14,701 bases of DNA from Acholeplasmatales bacterium DTU056 (GTDB lineage Bacteria > Bacillota_I > Bacilli_A > ML615J-28 > CAG-698): positions 1 to 14,701 of the forward strand of contig LFRX01000055.1 of the NCBI GenBank assembly GCA_001512985.1, read 5' to 3'. The notes under the pieces are model-generated. The model was not told the DNA's origin. It made no database searches and worked only from the letters and a program-made list of their open reading frames with translations. Each line of letters begins with the position of its first letter. Position 1 is the first letter of the stretch. The translations under genes were made by a program, and so were the position numbers. Below are positions 1 through 7,197 of the stretch, piece after piece.

Positions 1-75
1 TGGAGGCCCCGAACGGATTCGAACCGTTGATCAGGGAGTTGCAGTCCCTTGCCTTAGCCACTTGGCTACGGAGCC
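1..75 (-). tRNA. tRNA-Cys (anticodon GCA), CCA encoded
   Basis: The reverse complement folds into a full cloverleaf. The acceptor stem is GGCTCCG paired with CGGGGCC (one G-T pair), and the D stem is GCC/GGC. The anticodon stem is AGGGA/TCCCT around the loop CTGCAAC, giving anticodon GCA at 42-40. The T arm is AACGG-TTCGAAT-CCGTT. The discriminator base is U, as is typical for tRNA-Cys, and the 3' CCA is encoded at 3-1, so the mature tRNA ends exactly at the window edge. It has its own consensus promoter, so it does not depend on transcription from pnp. Any further tRNA genes or terminator lie outside the window. Confidence 0.97.
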
Positions 76-97
76 ATATAGGTTTGACACCTATAGT

Positions 98-126
98 ATT
101 ATAAACATAATTACTATAAATGTCAA
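98..126 (-). promoter_or_regulatory. Consensus sigma-A promoter of tRNA-Cys
   Basis: On the minus strand a perfect -35 TTGACA (126-121) and a perfect -10 TATAAT (103-98) are separated by exactly 17 bases. The predicted start is near 92-91, giving a leader of about 16 nt before the tRNA 5' end at 75. An unmodified consensus in both boxes fits a strong stable-RNA promoter. The hexamers are seen directly; the start site is inferred. Confidence 0.9.
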
Positions 127-138
127 TTGAAATTTACA

Positions 139-170
139 TCCATTTTAAGAATATATATTCTTAAAATGGA
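139..170 (-). terminator. 32-bp perfect palindrome after pnp (3'-end hairpin)
   Basis: Bases 139-154 are the exact reverse complement of 155-170, with no mismatch. As RNA this gives a stem of about 14 bp with a minimal 4-nt loop. It begins 4 nt after the pnp stop codon and ends 12 bases before the tRNA-Cys -35 box, so it most likely marks the 3' end of the rpsO-pnp transcript. The tract after it on the minus strand (TGTAAATTTC) is a poor U-run, so it may protect or define the 3' end rather than act as a classical intrinsic terminator. Being symmetric, it could act on both strands. Confidence 0.6.
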
Positions 171-174
171 CTAT

Positions 175-2286
175 TTATGAATTATTTGATAAAGCATCTT
201 TACGTGATAATTTAATACGACCTTTTTCATCGATTCCAATAACTTTAACAGTTACTTCATCGCCAACTGCTAGAACATCTTCAACCTTTTCAACTCGGTC
301 TTTAGATATTTTAGAAATGTGAATTAATCCATCACATCCAGGCCATAATTCTACAAATGCTCCGAAACTCTCGATTTTAACAACTTTTCCAGTATAGATT
401 TTGCCAATTTCTGCTTCACGAACGATATCTTTAATCATATCGATGGCCTTATCAATCCATTGAGTTTCAGAGTGCATTATAAAGACACGTCCATCTTGTT
501 CAATGTCTATTTTAACGCCATTACATTGATTAATAATTTCAGTAATAACTTTTCCACCCGAACCGATAACTTCACGAATTTTTTCTGGATCAATTTTAAT
601 CATTTTAACTTTTGGCGCATATGGACTTAATTCTTTACGTGGTTCTGGAATAACACTTAACATATGTTCTAGAATTTGTAAGCGACCTACACGAGCTTGT
701 TCTAATGCTTCAGCTAAAATTTCTTTACTTAACCCAGCAATTTTAATATCCATTTGAATTGCTGTAACACCTTTTTTAGAACCAGCTACTTTAAAGTCCA
801 TATCACCTAAATGGTCTTCCATTCCTTGGATATCTGTTAAAATAGTGTATTTATCACCATCAGTTATTAATCCCATCGCAATTCCCGCAACTGGAGCTTT
901 AATTGGAACCCCAGCAGCCATTAATGCCATTGTTCCAGCACAAATTGATGCTTGTGATGTAGAACCGTTGGATTCTAAAATTTCACTAACGACGCGAATA
1001 GTATATGGAAAATCATCTTCAGATGGAATTACTTGGGCTAAAGCACGTTCGCCTAAAGCGCCATGACCAATTTCACGACGACCTGGTGAGCCATAACGTC
1101 CAACTTCTCCAACGCTGAATGCTGGGAAATTATAGTGTAGCATGAAACGTTTACCTTCTTCGACACCTAGGCCATCAATAATTTGAAATTCACCTAATGA
1201 TCCTAATGTTACAACTGATAGTGCTTGAGTTTGTCCTCGAGTGAATAAGGCAGAACCATGAGTACGTTCTAACACATCGATTTTAGATGATAATGGACGA
1301 ATTTCATCGATTTTACGACCATCTGGACGAACTTTTTCTTGCGTAATTAAGCGACGAACTTCATCACGAACAATTGTTTCTAAGACTTCTTTGGCTTGAG
1401 CTAATAAGTTTTCAAACTCTTCTTCCTCTTTATCAGCCCACATTTCTTCTAAAGTCTCTAAAACACGTTCGTTAATTGCTTCAATAGCATTACTACGTTC
1501 TTGTTTGTCATGAATAACAATGGCTTGTAGTAAATCCTTTTCAGACATATCTCTAACTAACTTATCGACTTCAGGACTAATTTCGAACAATTCAACTTCA
1601 AATTTCTCTTTACCAATTTCTGCACGAATTTGCTCTTGGAAAGCAACCATTTTTTTAATTTCTTCATGTCCAAACATTATAGCGTCTAAAATGTCGCTTT
1701 CACTAACTTCTTTGGCTTCAGCTTCTACCATGTTGACGGCGTATTTTGTTCCCGCAACAGCAATATTAATATCAGAATTTTCTAATTGTTCGACTGTCGG
1801 ATTAATAATAAATTGGCCATCAACACGCCCTACAATAACACCAGCAATTGGTCCGTCAAATGGGATATCAGAAATTGTTAGTGCTAGTGATGAACCTAAC
1901 ATTGCGGCCATTTGAGGACTATTGTCTGGGTTAGCACTTAACACTGTGTTTACAACTTGAACTTCATTACGAAAACCTTTAGGGAATAATGGACGAAGAG
2001 GACGGTCAATCAACCGACTAGTTAATGTTTCATATTCAGTTGGTCGTCCTTCTCGTTTTAAAAATCCGCCCGGAATTTTCCCTGCCGCATATAACCGTTC
2101 TTGATATAAAACAGTTAATGGGAAAAAGTCTACTGTTGATGGAGTTTTACTAGCAACTGCAACTGACAAAACTGCAGTATCATCAAAACGAACAAATACT
2201 GCGCCATTAGCTTGTTTAGCTAATTCACCAATTTCAACAATAAACTTTCGATTTCCTTGAACATATTCATACACTTTTCTTTCCAC
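175..2286 (-). CDS. pnp: Polyribonucleotide nucleotidyltransferase (PNPase)
   Basis: PNPase is a phosphate-dependent 3'-5' exoribonuclease, trimeric in the cytoplasm, used in mRNA decay. At 703 aa it has the family's usual length and full architecture. There are two RNase PH domains with a helical linker; the second carries the phosphate-site motif GRREIGHG and the DHLGDMDFKVAG catalytic segment. A KH domain follows at about 559-627 (GSGG loop), then an S1 domain at about 628-697. The N-terminal ELAKQANGAV motif matches Bacillus PNPase. The start is GTG at 2286-2284: the frame is closed by a stop at 2319-2317 and holds no upstream ATG. The nearest ribosome site is a weak TAGGT about 10 nt upstream. 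It lies downstream of rpsO, the classical rpsO-pnp order, with a hairpin between them. The protein is certain; the exact start is less so. Confidence 0.98.
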   Translation of the reverse strand: MERKVYEYVQGNRKFIVEIGELAKQANGAVFVRFDDTAVLSVAVASKTPSTVDFFPLTVLYQERLYAAGKIPGGFLKREGRPTEYETLTSRLIDRPLRPLFPKGFRNEVQVVNTVLSANPDNSPQMAAMLGSSLALTISDIPFDGPIAGVIVGRVDGQFIINPTVEQLENSDINIAVAGTKYAVNMVEAEAKEVSESDILDAIMFGHEEIKKMVAFQEQIRAEIGKEKFEVELFEISPEVDKLVRDMSEKDLLQAIVIHDKQERSNAIEAINERVLETLEEMWADKEEEEFENLLAQAKEVLETIVRDEVRRLITQEKVRPDGRKIDEIRPLSSKIDVLERTHGSALFTRGQTQALSVVTLGSLGEFQIIDGLGVEEGKRFMLHYNFPAFSVGEVGRYGSPGRREIGHGALGERALAQVIPSEDDFPYTIRVVSEILESNGSTSQASICAGTMALMAAGVPIKAPVAGIAMGLITDGDKYTILTDIQGMEDHLGDMDFKVAGSKKGVTAIQMDIKIAGLSKEILAEALEQARVGRLQILEHMLSVIPEPRKELSPYAPKVKMIKIDPEKIREVIGSGGKVITEIINQCNGVKIDIEQDGRVFIMHSETQWIDKAIDMIKDIVREAEIGKIYTGKVVKIESFGAFVELWPGCDGLIHISKISKDRVEKVEDVLAVGDEVTVKVIGIDEKGRIKLSRKDALSNNS

Positions 2287-2355
2287 GACTACATTACCTA
2301 CCCATAAGAATTTTACTTATAGTTCCTTTCTCTAAATTACATTATCTTAATGAAC

Positions 2356-2383
2356 AAATAAGGGTATAAAACTACCCTTATTT
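2356..2383 (-). promoter_or_regulatory. rpsO-pnp intercistronic hairpin overlapping the rpsO stop
   Basis: An 11-bp perfect stem (2356-2366 with 2373-2383) closes a 6-nt loop. On the RNA it includes the last Lys codon and the TAA stop of rpsO. The bases after the stem on the minus strand (GTTCATTAAG) are not a U-run, so this looks like a processing, 3'-protection or attenuation element rather than a full terminator. In enterobacteria the rpsO-pnp gap holds a terminator and an RNase III processing site used for PNPase autoregulation; whether this hairpin is analogous is inference. Confidence 0.65.
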
Positions 2384-2647
2384 ACGAAGATTAAGTTCTT
2401 CAATTACAAATCGATATCTTTGAATATCGCGTTCTTTTAAGTAGTTAAGTAAGTTACGACGATGACCGACTTTCATTAATAACCCACGACGTGAATGAAA
2501 ATCGTGTTTATGAACTTTTAAATGTTCATTTAAACGATTAATTTCGTGAGTTAAAATGGCAATTTGAACTTCAACTGAACCTGTGTCATTTTCGTTTTTA
2601 CCAAACTTAGCTACGATTTGTGCTTTTTCTTCTTTTGATAAAGCCAT
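2378..2647 (-). CDS. rpsO: 30S ribosomal protein S15
   Basis: S15 is a primary 16S rRNA-binding protein of the small subunit platform. The 89-aa product has the normal length and the family signatures: an N-terminal helix, the segment TGSVEVQIAILTHEINRL, the basic HKHDFHSRRGLL loop, then GHRRNLLNYL and the C-terminal Arg-Tyr helix. The ATG at 2647 has an excellent AGGAGG site (2661-2656) with an 8-nt spacer. It is the first gene of the rpsO-pnp unit. The leader carries a strong hairpin whose loop can pair with this ribosome site, which suggests S15 autoregulation. The stop codon sits inside the next hairpin. Confidence 0.98.
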   Translation of the reverse strand: MALSKEEKAQIVAKFGKNENDTGSVEVQIAILTHEINRLNEHLKVHKHDFHSRRGLLMKVGHRRNLLNYLKERDIQRYRFVIEELNLRK

Positions 2648-2681
2648 TATTCATTCCTCCTATTATTTATTTTCACCTACA

Positions 2682-2716
2682 ACCTAGTATAACGTCGGAG
2701 ATTCGTTAAACTAAGT
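2682..2716 (-). promoter_or_regulatory. rpsO leader hairpin with anti-Shine-Dalgarno loop
   Basis: In the minus-strand RNA, ACUUAGU (2716-2710) pairs with ACUAGGU (2688-2682) including one G-U pair. One U-U mismatch follows, then UAACG (2708-2704) pairs with CGUUA (2694-2690). The 9-nt loop (2703-2695) contains UCUCC (2701-2697), which can pair with GGAGG of the rpsO ribosome site (2660-2656) over five positions, one a U-G wobble, forming a pseudoknot. S15 is known to autoregulate through leader structures that differ between bacterial groups, and the E. coli one is a pseudoknot. The pairing is visible; the regulation is inferred. Confidence 0.6.
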
Positions 2717-2736
2717 GATAGGTATTTCATTAATAT

Positions 2737-2764
2737 AGTATACCATATTTTTCAAAAAATGCAA
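2737..2764 (-). promoter_or_regulatory. Candidate sigma-A promoter of rpsO-pnp
   Basis: The minus strand carries TTGCAT (2764-2759), a 16-base spacer and TATACT (2742-2737). The predicted start is near 2730, giving a leader of about 80 nt that would contain the 2682-2716 hairpin entirely. The -35 box begins only 5 bases beyond the mtnN stop codon. I saw no intrinsic terminator between mtnN and this site, so readthrough from the truB-ribF-mtnN unit is also possible. Confidence 0.5.
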
Positions 2765-2769
2765 ATGTT

Positions 2770-3468
2770 TTATAAAGATTTTAAAGTACTTAAGTAATAA
2801 TCTAAAACTAAGCAACTATTTAAACTTGCCTTTTGTAGATTTTCGTAGTTATATGCTAAATCTTCATTTTCGCGACCAATAATATCACTAATTCCACGAA
2901 TGACAATAAAATCTTTATTGAAGAAATAACATGTTTGGGCAAAAGCAGTTGTTTCCATATCGCAGGCAATGATGTTTTCATCATTAAAATGATTACTTAT
3001 TATTGACTCGACTAAATCTAATTCACTGACAAAAGTATCACTGGTTAAGATATCACCAAATTGAATTACAAATGGGAAATCTTTATTTATAGTTATTGAT
3101 TTTGTTGTAAAAAATCGAGGCATATTAGGTAATTGTCCATATTGATAATTGTTAATGCCAGTTAGATTTACATCACCATAAAATAATTTTTTCCCGATAA
3201 TAACATTACCAAGACTAGTTTTATTTGCGAATCCACCAGCGACACCAACATTAATTACTAAATCAACGTCAAAATAATCAAATAAGGTTGTAAGTAAAAC
3301 ACCAGCAAATACCTTACCAATTCCTGATACTACTAAAACTAGTTCAACATCATATAATTTCCCAGTATAAAAAGTAAAATTATTAATTTGTTTAGTATTA
3401 TAGTTTTCCAATTTATCTATAAAATACTTAACTTCTTCTTTCATCGCCGCAACAATCGCAACTTTCAT
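2770..3468 (-). CDS. mtnN: 5'-methylthioadenosine/S-adenosylhomocysteine nucleosidase
   Basis: This cytoplasmic enzyme cleaves the N-glycosidic bond of methylthioadenosine and S-adenosylhomocysteine, releasing adenine, in recycling of S-adenosylmethionine by-products. The 232 aa match the family (about 230). Residues lining up with the E. coli catalytic set are present: Glu12 in AAMKEEV, Glu172 in CDMETTAFA and Asp195 in RGISD. The core VINVGVAGG corresponds to the usual VINTGSAGG, with Val replacing the Ser, and YGDVNLTG replaces the usual YHDVDVT, so this is a somewhat divergent member. The ATG at 3468 has AAGGAG 8 nt upstream, inside the 3' end of ribF; the two genes overlap by 41 bp, so translation is probably coupled. 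It is last in truB-ribF-mtnN. Confidence 0.93.
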   Translation of the reverse strand: MKVAIVAAMKEEVKYFIDKLENYNTKQINNFTFYTGKLYDVELVLVVSGIGKVFAGVLLTTLFDYFDVDLVINVGVAGGFANKTSLGNVIIGKKLFYGDVNLTGINNYQYGQLPNMPRFFTTKSITINKDFPFVIQFGDILTSDTFVSELDLVESIISNHFNDENIIACDMETTAFAQTCYFFNKDFIVIRGISDIIGRENEDLAYNYENLQKASLNSCLVLDYYLSTLKSL

Positions 3469-4402
3469 TTTCTTTCTCCTTAATCATTAGTAATTTTTCT
3501 TTGGCAATTTTTGCATCTTCTTCAATCTGTTTAATTAAATCATTAATATTAATAAATTTTTCTTCATCACGAATAAAGAACACAAAATCGACCGATATTT
3601 CTTGACCATAAATATCATCATTGAAATCAAGAATATGGACTTCTAATCTCGGCCTTTCCACATAATTCACCGTTGGATTATTTCCGATATTAGCGACACC
3701 TAAATATTCTTTATTGTTAATAGTCACTATTACCCCATAGACACCTTTACGTAAAAAATGATAGTCATCGTCAAGACTAACATTTGCGGTTTTAAATCCC
3801 AGTATACGTCCAACTTTATTTCCAGGAACAACTTTTCCCGTTATATTATAATATCGCCCTAAAATATTTTTCACATGGTCTAATTCTCCAAGCGTTAAAT
3901 ATTTTCTAACTAGATCTGATCCCATTTTTTCATTTTGATATTCAATCATAGGTATTTCAATAACATCAAATTTATTTAAATCCCGCAAAGTATCGATATT
4001 ACCTTTACCAAATCGACCATAATGGAAATCAAAACCAGCTACTAAGGTATCGATATTTAGACTTAATAATATTTTTTGTTCAAATTCACTTGGCTCAAGT
4101 TGGCTTAACTCTTTCGTAAACTCAATTAAAATTAAATAATCTATTCCAAGTGATTGTAAGTAATTTATTTTAGCACTAATTGGCGTTATATAACCATAAT
4201 TAGCTCGTTTCCCTAACACAAAATCTGGATGAGGGTCAAAAGTAATTACTGCACTTTTTATATTTTTAGTTTTTGCTAGGGAAATAGCTTTTTTAATTAA
4301 TGTTGTATGGGCTAAATGTAATCCATCAAATTGCCCAATAGCTGCTATGATTTTTTCAGATAAATGTAAGTTATCACCTAATTTATACGTTATTAATTCC
4401 AT
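3428..4402 (-). CDS. ribF: Bifunctional riboflavin kinase / FAD synthetase
   Basis: RibF phosphorylates riboflavin to FMN and adenylylates FMN to FAD. The 324 aa show both domains. The N-terminal nucleotidyltransferase has GQFDGLHLAH (24-32 region; HxxH at 29/32), FDPHP (55-59) and VAGFDFHYG (121-129). The C-terminal kinase has GRILGFKTAN (198-207), GVYGV (220-224), NIGNNPT (238-244) and EVHILDF (254-260). Deviations: canonical GFPTAN reads GFKTAN, canonical SSTxIR reads GSDLVR near 161-166, and GNFDG reads GQFDG. The ATG at 4402 overlaps the end of truB by 10 bp and has AGGCGG about 7 nt upstream. The last ~14 codons, including CDCC, overlap mtnN in another frame and look like a run-on tail. 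The truB-ribF pairing is common in Bacillota. Confidence 0.95.
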   Translation of the reverse strand: MELITYKLGDNLHLSEKIIAAIGQFDGLHLAHTTLIKKAISLAKTKNIKSAVITFDPHPDFVLGKRANYGYITPISAKINYLQSLGIDYLILIEFTKELSQLEPSEFEQKILLSLNIDTLVAGFDFHYGRFGKGNIDTLRDLNKFDVIEIPMIEYQNEKMGSDLVRKYLTLGELDHVKNILGRYYNITGKVVPGNKVGRILGFKTANVSLDDDYHFLRKGVYGVIVTINNKEYLGVANIGNNPTVNYVERPRLEVHILDFNDDIYGQEISVDFVFFIRDEEKFININDLIKQIEEDAKIAKEKLLMIKEKENESCDCCGDERRS

Positions 4403-5259
4403 ACTCGTTCCGCCTTATAGTAATTATTTTGTTTTTTGTAAATTGCGACTAATTGATTTTGATAAGTAAAAGCTATTAAGTCACTTGTCATATTTATATC
4501 ACAACTAGCTATTTTTTGTCCATTTTTTACTTTTAAATATAATTCGCTTGTAAGAGAAACTTTCGGTATAGTTAAAGCATCATCCATTGGAATCAGTTGA
4601 AATTTTTTATTCTCAATATCTTCAAGATCATAAGCATTTTCTAAAGTAAATTTTCCGCTTTTAGTCCGCACTAATTCTTTCATATGAGCCGGATAATTTA
4701 AAGCTTTACCAATATCAGTACATAAAGTTCTAATATATGTTCCTTTAGAAACTTCTGTTCTAAACGAAAAATAAGCTTGATTGTCTAGATAAGTAATTGG
4801 ACTAATTCGTTTAAGCGAATAAATCATAATTTTTCGTGGAGTTCGTTCGATTGTTTCACCTTTACGGGCTAATTCATATAGTTTTTGCCCTTGAAGTTTA
4901 ATGGCAGAAAACATCGGAGGAATTTGATAATTTTCTCCAATCATTGTTTCTAAAACTCTATCGACTTCTTTTTCATCTAAATGACTAACTTTAACCTGTC
5001 CAACTATTTCCCCAGTTGCATCTTCAGTGGTTGTACTAGTTCCAATAGCAATAGTTGCTATATATTCTTTATCTTCAGAAATCAAAAAATCAGATAGTTT
5101 AGTTGCATCATTTATTAAAACTACTAAAACCCCACTGGCTAGCGGATCAAGCGTCCCTGCATGACCGATTTTTTTAATATTTAATATTTTTTTTATTTTT
5201 GTGATTACTTGATGAGATGTCAAACCAACTGGCTTATTTATTACCAAAATACCGTTCAT
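4393..5259 (-). CDS. truB: tRNA pseudouridine(55) synthase
   Basis: TruB converts U55 in the T loop of tRNAs to pseudouridine. Family motifs are clear: KPVGLTSH near the N terminus, GHAGTLDPLASGVL with the catalytic Asp (residue 38), and the RNA-binding segment EVSKGTYIRTLCTDIG. From the ATG at 5259 the product is 288 aa, the usual length, and starts MNGILVINK as in homologues (Bacillus MVNGVLLLHK). An in-frame GTG at 5268 is the alternative start. A further ATG at 5292 is unlikely because it lies inside the promoter. There is no clear ribosome site (only GGTGA just ahead), and the predicted transcription start is at about 5269, so the mRNA may be nearly leaderless. It heads truB-ribF-mtnN. 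Confidence 0.94.
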   Translation of the reverse strand: MNGILVINKPVGLTSHQVITKIKKILNIKKIGHAGTLDPLASGVLVVLINDATKLSDFLISEDKEYIATIAIGTSTTTEDATGEIVGQVKVSHLDEKEVDRVLETMIGENYQIPPMFSAIKLQGQKLYELARKGETIERTPRKIMIYSLKRISPITYLDNQAYFSFRTEVSKGTYIRTLCTDIGKALNYPAHMKELVRTKSGKFTLENAYDLEDIENKKFQLIPMDDALTIPKVSLTSELYLKVKNGQKIASCDINMTSDLIAFTYQNQLVAIYKKQNNYYKAERVWN

Positions 5260-5275
5260 TTTATTCACCAAAAGT

Positions 5276-5304
5276 ATTATATCATAAAACAAGATAAATA
5301 TTAA
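5276..5304 (-). promoter_or_regulatory. Extended -10 promoter of truB-ribF-mtnN
   Basis: On the minus strand TATAAT (5281-5276) is preceded by TG one base upstream (5284-5283), an extended -10. The -35 region TTAATA (5304-5299), 17 bases away, matches TTGACA at 4 of 6 positions. The inferred start, seven bases below the -10, falls at 5269-5268, immediately at the in-frame GTG and only about 10 nt before the ATG of truB. Confidence 0.65.
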
Positions 5305-5321
5305 ATACGTAATTGTAAAGT

Positions 5322-5361
5322 TTAAAAGCTTCTTTTTCTAAACTAGAAAAGAAGCTTTTAA
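5322..5361 (-). terminator. Strong hairpin ending the alpha-glucan operon
   Basis: The arms 5322-5340 and 5344-5361 are complementary over 18 bp, with one extra base in the lower-coordinate arm and a 3-nt loop. The hairpin abuts the TAG stop of the GH13 gene directly. The descending arm ends in TTTTAA followed by ACTTTAC, so the U-run is short and partly inside the stem. Its position, between the operon and the truB promoter, supports a factor-independent terminator, though the U-tract is imperfect. Confidence 0.8.
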
Positions 5362-7197
5362 CTACTTAGTTATTTTGATAATTTTAACACTTTTACCTTT
5401 TACAATTACTTTTTGTTTTACTTCTTCATTATTTATTAAATCCAAACCATAACTAATATTATAAATAAAGTCATAGTCATTATTATTTACAATTACTAAA
5501 ATTCTGTAATCTTTACCATGTCTAAAAAATGAGAAAATATTATCATTGATATAAGCTTCTTCATATGTTCCATCTTTAAAACAATCATGAGATATGCGAA
5601 TATTACTTAATAATTGATACCATTTGAAGATATCCTCATTAATATCATGCCACCTAAACGTCCTTCTACAAAACGGATCACGAAAACCTTGCATACCAAT
5701 TTCATCGCCATAATATATACACGGAACGCCTGGTAACATAAATTGTAAAGTAGTCGCAAGTTTTAATTTCATGATTGCTTGCTGTAATTCTTCATCACGC
5801 ATTATGTAATGCGCTTGTTGATCTTTAGATAAATCCTCTTCTCTTGAATAGGCAAAATTATTTAGTAATCGCATTGTATCATGAGTTCCTAAATGATTCA
5901 TTAAAGTATTGATGGTATGCTTCGGATAATTATTTAAAAGTTTACGAATTTTTATTTGTAAATAACGCCAGTTATTATCTCTTATATAACTTAAAATAGC
6001 TCGTTTTAATGGATAATTCATCACGGTGTCAAGCTGTCGTCCATTAAAATATCTTCGTCTTTGATTATAAGATATTTTAATAGAGGCATCCTCCCATACT
6101 TCTCCAATTACTATATTTTCTTTATTAACACGTTTTATGGCATCGTGAATTAAATTCACAAAATTATCATTCAACTCATCAACAACATCCAATCTGAAAC
6201 CTCGCGCTCCAAAGGAAAGCCAATAATTAATAACTCCATTCGGTCCAGTAAAAAACTCTAATACTTCGTAATTTCTTTGATTGACTGAGGGTAATGTGGA
6301 AAAGCCCCACCAACAGTCATACTCATAAGGCCAATTAATAAAACTGTACCAATGATAATATGGTGATTCCTGAGATTGATATGCACCGACACTATCATAT
6401 TTACCATATTTATTAAAATACCTACTATTATCACCGGTATGATTAAATACGCCATCTAAAATTATATAGATATCACGTTTTTGAGCTTCATTTATTAGTT
6501 CTTTAAAATCATCCAGTGTTCCAAACATTGAATCGATTTTAAAGTAATCACCAGTATCATATTTATGATTTGATTGCGCTTCAAAAATTGGACTTAAATA
6601 AATTAATCCAACATTTAGACTTTTCAAATAATCTAATTTGTGGATAATTCCTTTTAAATCTCCGCCAAAGAAATCATTATTTAAAATTTTCCCATCAATT
6701 GGCTTATAATAAACATCTTCATCCCATGACTTGTGAAGAATAATGTCCTGTTTAGGTGGATTATTTCCGCCTTTATAAAAACGATCAACAAAAATTTGAT
6801 ACATTATTCTTCCCTTATACCAACTAAGACTACTAACAAAATCCTGATGAATAGATAGCAGCCAACATGCGGGATTATTTGTTTTGATAGCCTCTAAGCA
6901 TTCATCAGGTCCAAGAAAATAATTGCCATTATCAACTTCAAAATAGTACCAATAAATTCCCACATCTAGAACTTGAAAAGTACAACAAAAATTATGATAC
7001 TGTTCTTCATGATGGGTATAAAAACAATCAATCATTTTATAAATTGGTTCATTATCATTTTTAATAATCAGTTTTAAAGATTGAATGTAGATATCATTAC
7101 GAACTTTGACATTAATAGTTATATTTTCAAAAACTTTACAAGCTCCAACAGGGAATTTATAAATTGGTAAAATTGGATTATATATAAACTCTCTCAT
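5362..7197 (-). CDS. GH13 alpha-glucan hydrolase (neopullulanase/alpha-amylase type)
   Basis: This is a retaining alpha-glucosidic hydrolase. Residues ~1-125 form a beta-rich N-terminal domain as in neopullulanase/cyclomaltodextrinase enzymes, followed by the TIM barrel opening at IMYQIFVDRF (131-140). The four GH13 regions are present: DGVFNH (248-253), GFRLDVVDE with nucleophile Asp337, GEVWED with acid/base Glu366, and HLGTHD with Asp440. LSPIFEAQSNHKYDTGDYF (201-219) is typical of this group. There is no signal peptide, so it is cytoplasmic and probably acts on maltodextrins or glycogen stubs left by GlgP. The ATG overlaps the glgP stop as ATGA with no strong ribosome site, implying translational coupling. 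The exact specificity (neopullulanase, pullulanase or maltogenic amylase) cannot be read from sequence. Confidence 0.9.
   Translation of the reverse strand: MREFIYNPILPIYKFPVGACKVFENITINVKVRNDIYIQSLKLIIKNDNEPIYKMIDCFYTHHEEQYHNFCCTFQVLDVGIYWYYFEVDNGNYFLGPDECLEAIKTNNPACWLLSIHQDFVSSLSWYKGRIMYQIFVDRFYKGGNNPPKQDIILHKSWDEDVYYKPIDGKILNNDFFGGDLKGIIHKLDYLKSLNVGLIYLSPIFEAQSNHKYDTGDYFKIDSMFGTLDDFKELINEAQKRDIYIILDGVFNHTGDNSRYFNKYGKYDSVGAYQSQESPYYHWYSFINWPYEYDCWWGFSTLPSVNQRNYEVLEFFTGPNGVINYWLSFGARGFRLDVVDELNDNFVNLIHDAIKRVNKENIVIGEVWEDASIKISYNQRRRYFNGRQLDTVMNYPLKRAILSYIRDNNWRYLQIKIRKLLNNYPKHTINTLMNHLGTHDTMRLLNNFAYSREEDLSKDQQAHYIMRDEELQQAIMKLKLATTLQFMLPGVPCIYYGDEIGMQGFRDPFCRRTFRWHDINEDIFKWYQLLSNIRISHDCFKDGTYEEAYINDNIFSFFRHGKDYRILVIVNNNDYDFIYNISYGLDLINNEEVKQKVIVKGKSVKIIKITK

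Noticed and set aside
845..1066. Open reading frame on the plus strand inside pnp
   Set aside because: It is antisense to a fully conserved PNPase domain, has no ribosome site and its translation resembles no known protein; it is a shadow of pnp codon usage. The same applies to the plus-strand frame 1520-1915.
5260..5292. Longer truB start at the ATG 5292
   Set aside because: The extra 11 residues include the -10 box, are not found at the N terminus of TruB homologues, and have no ribosome site.
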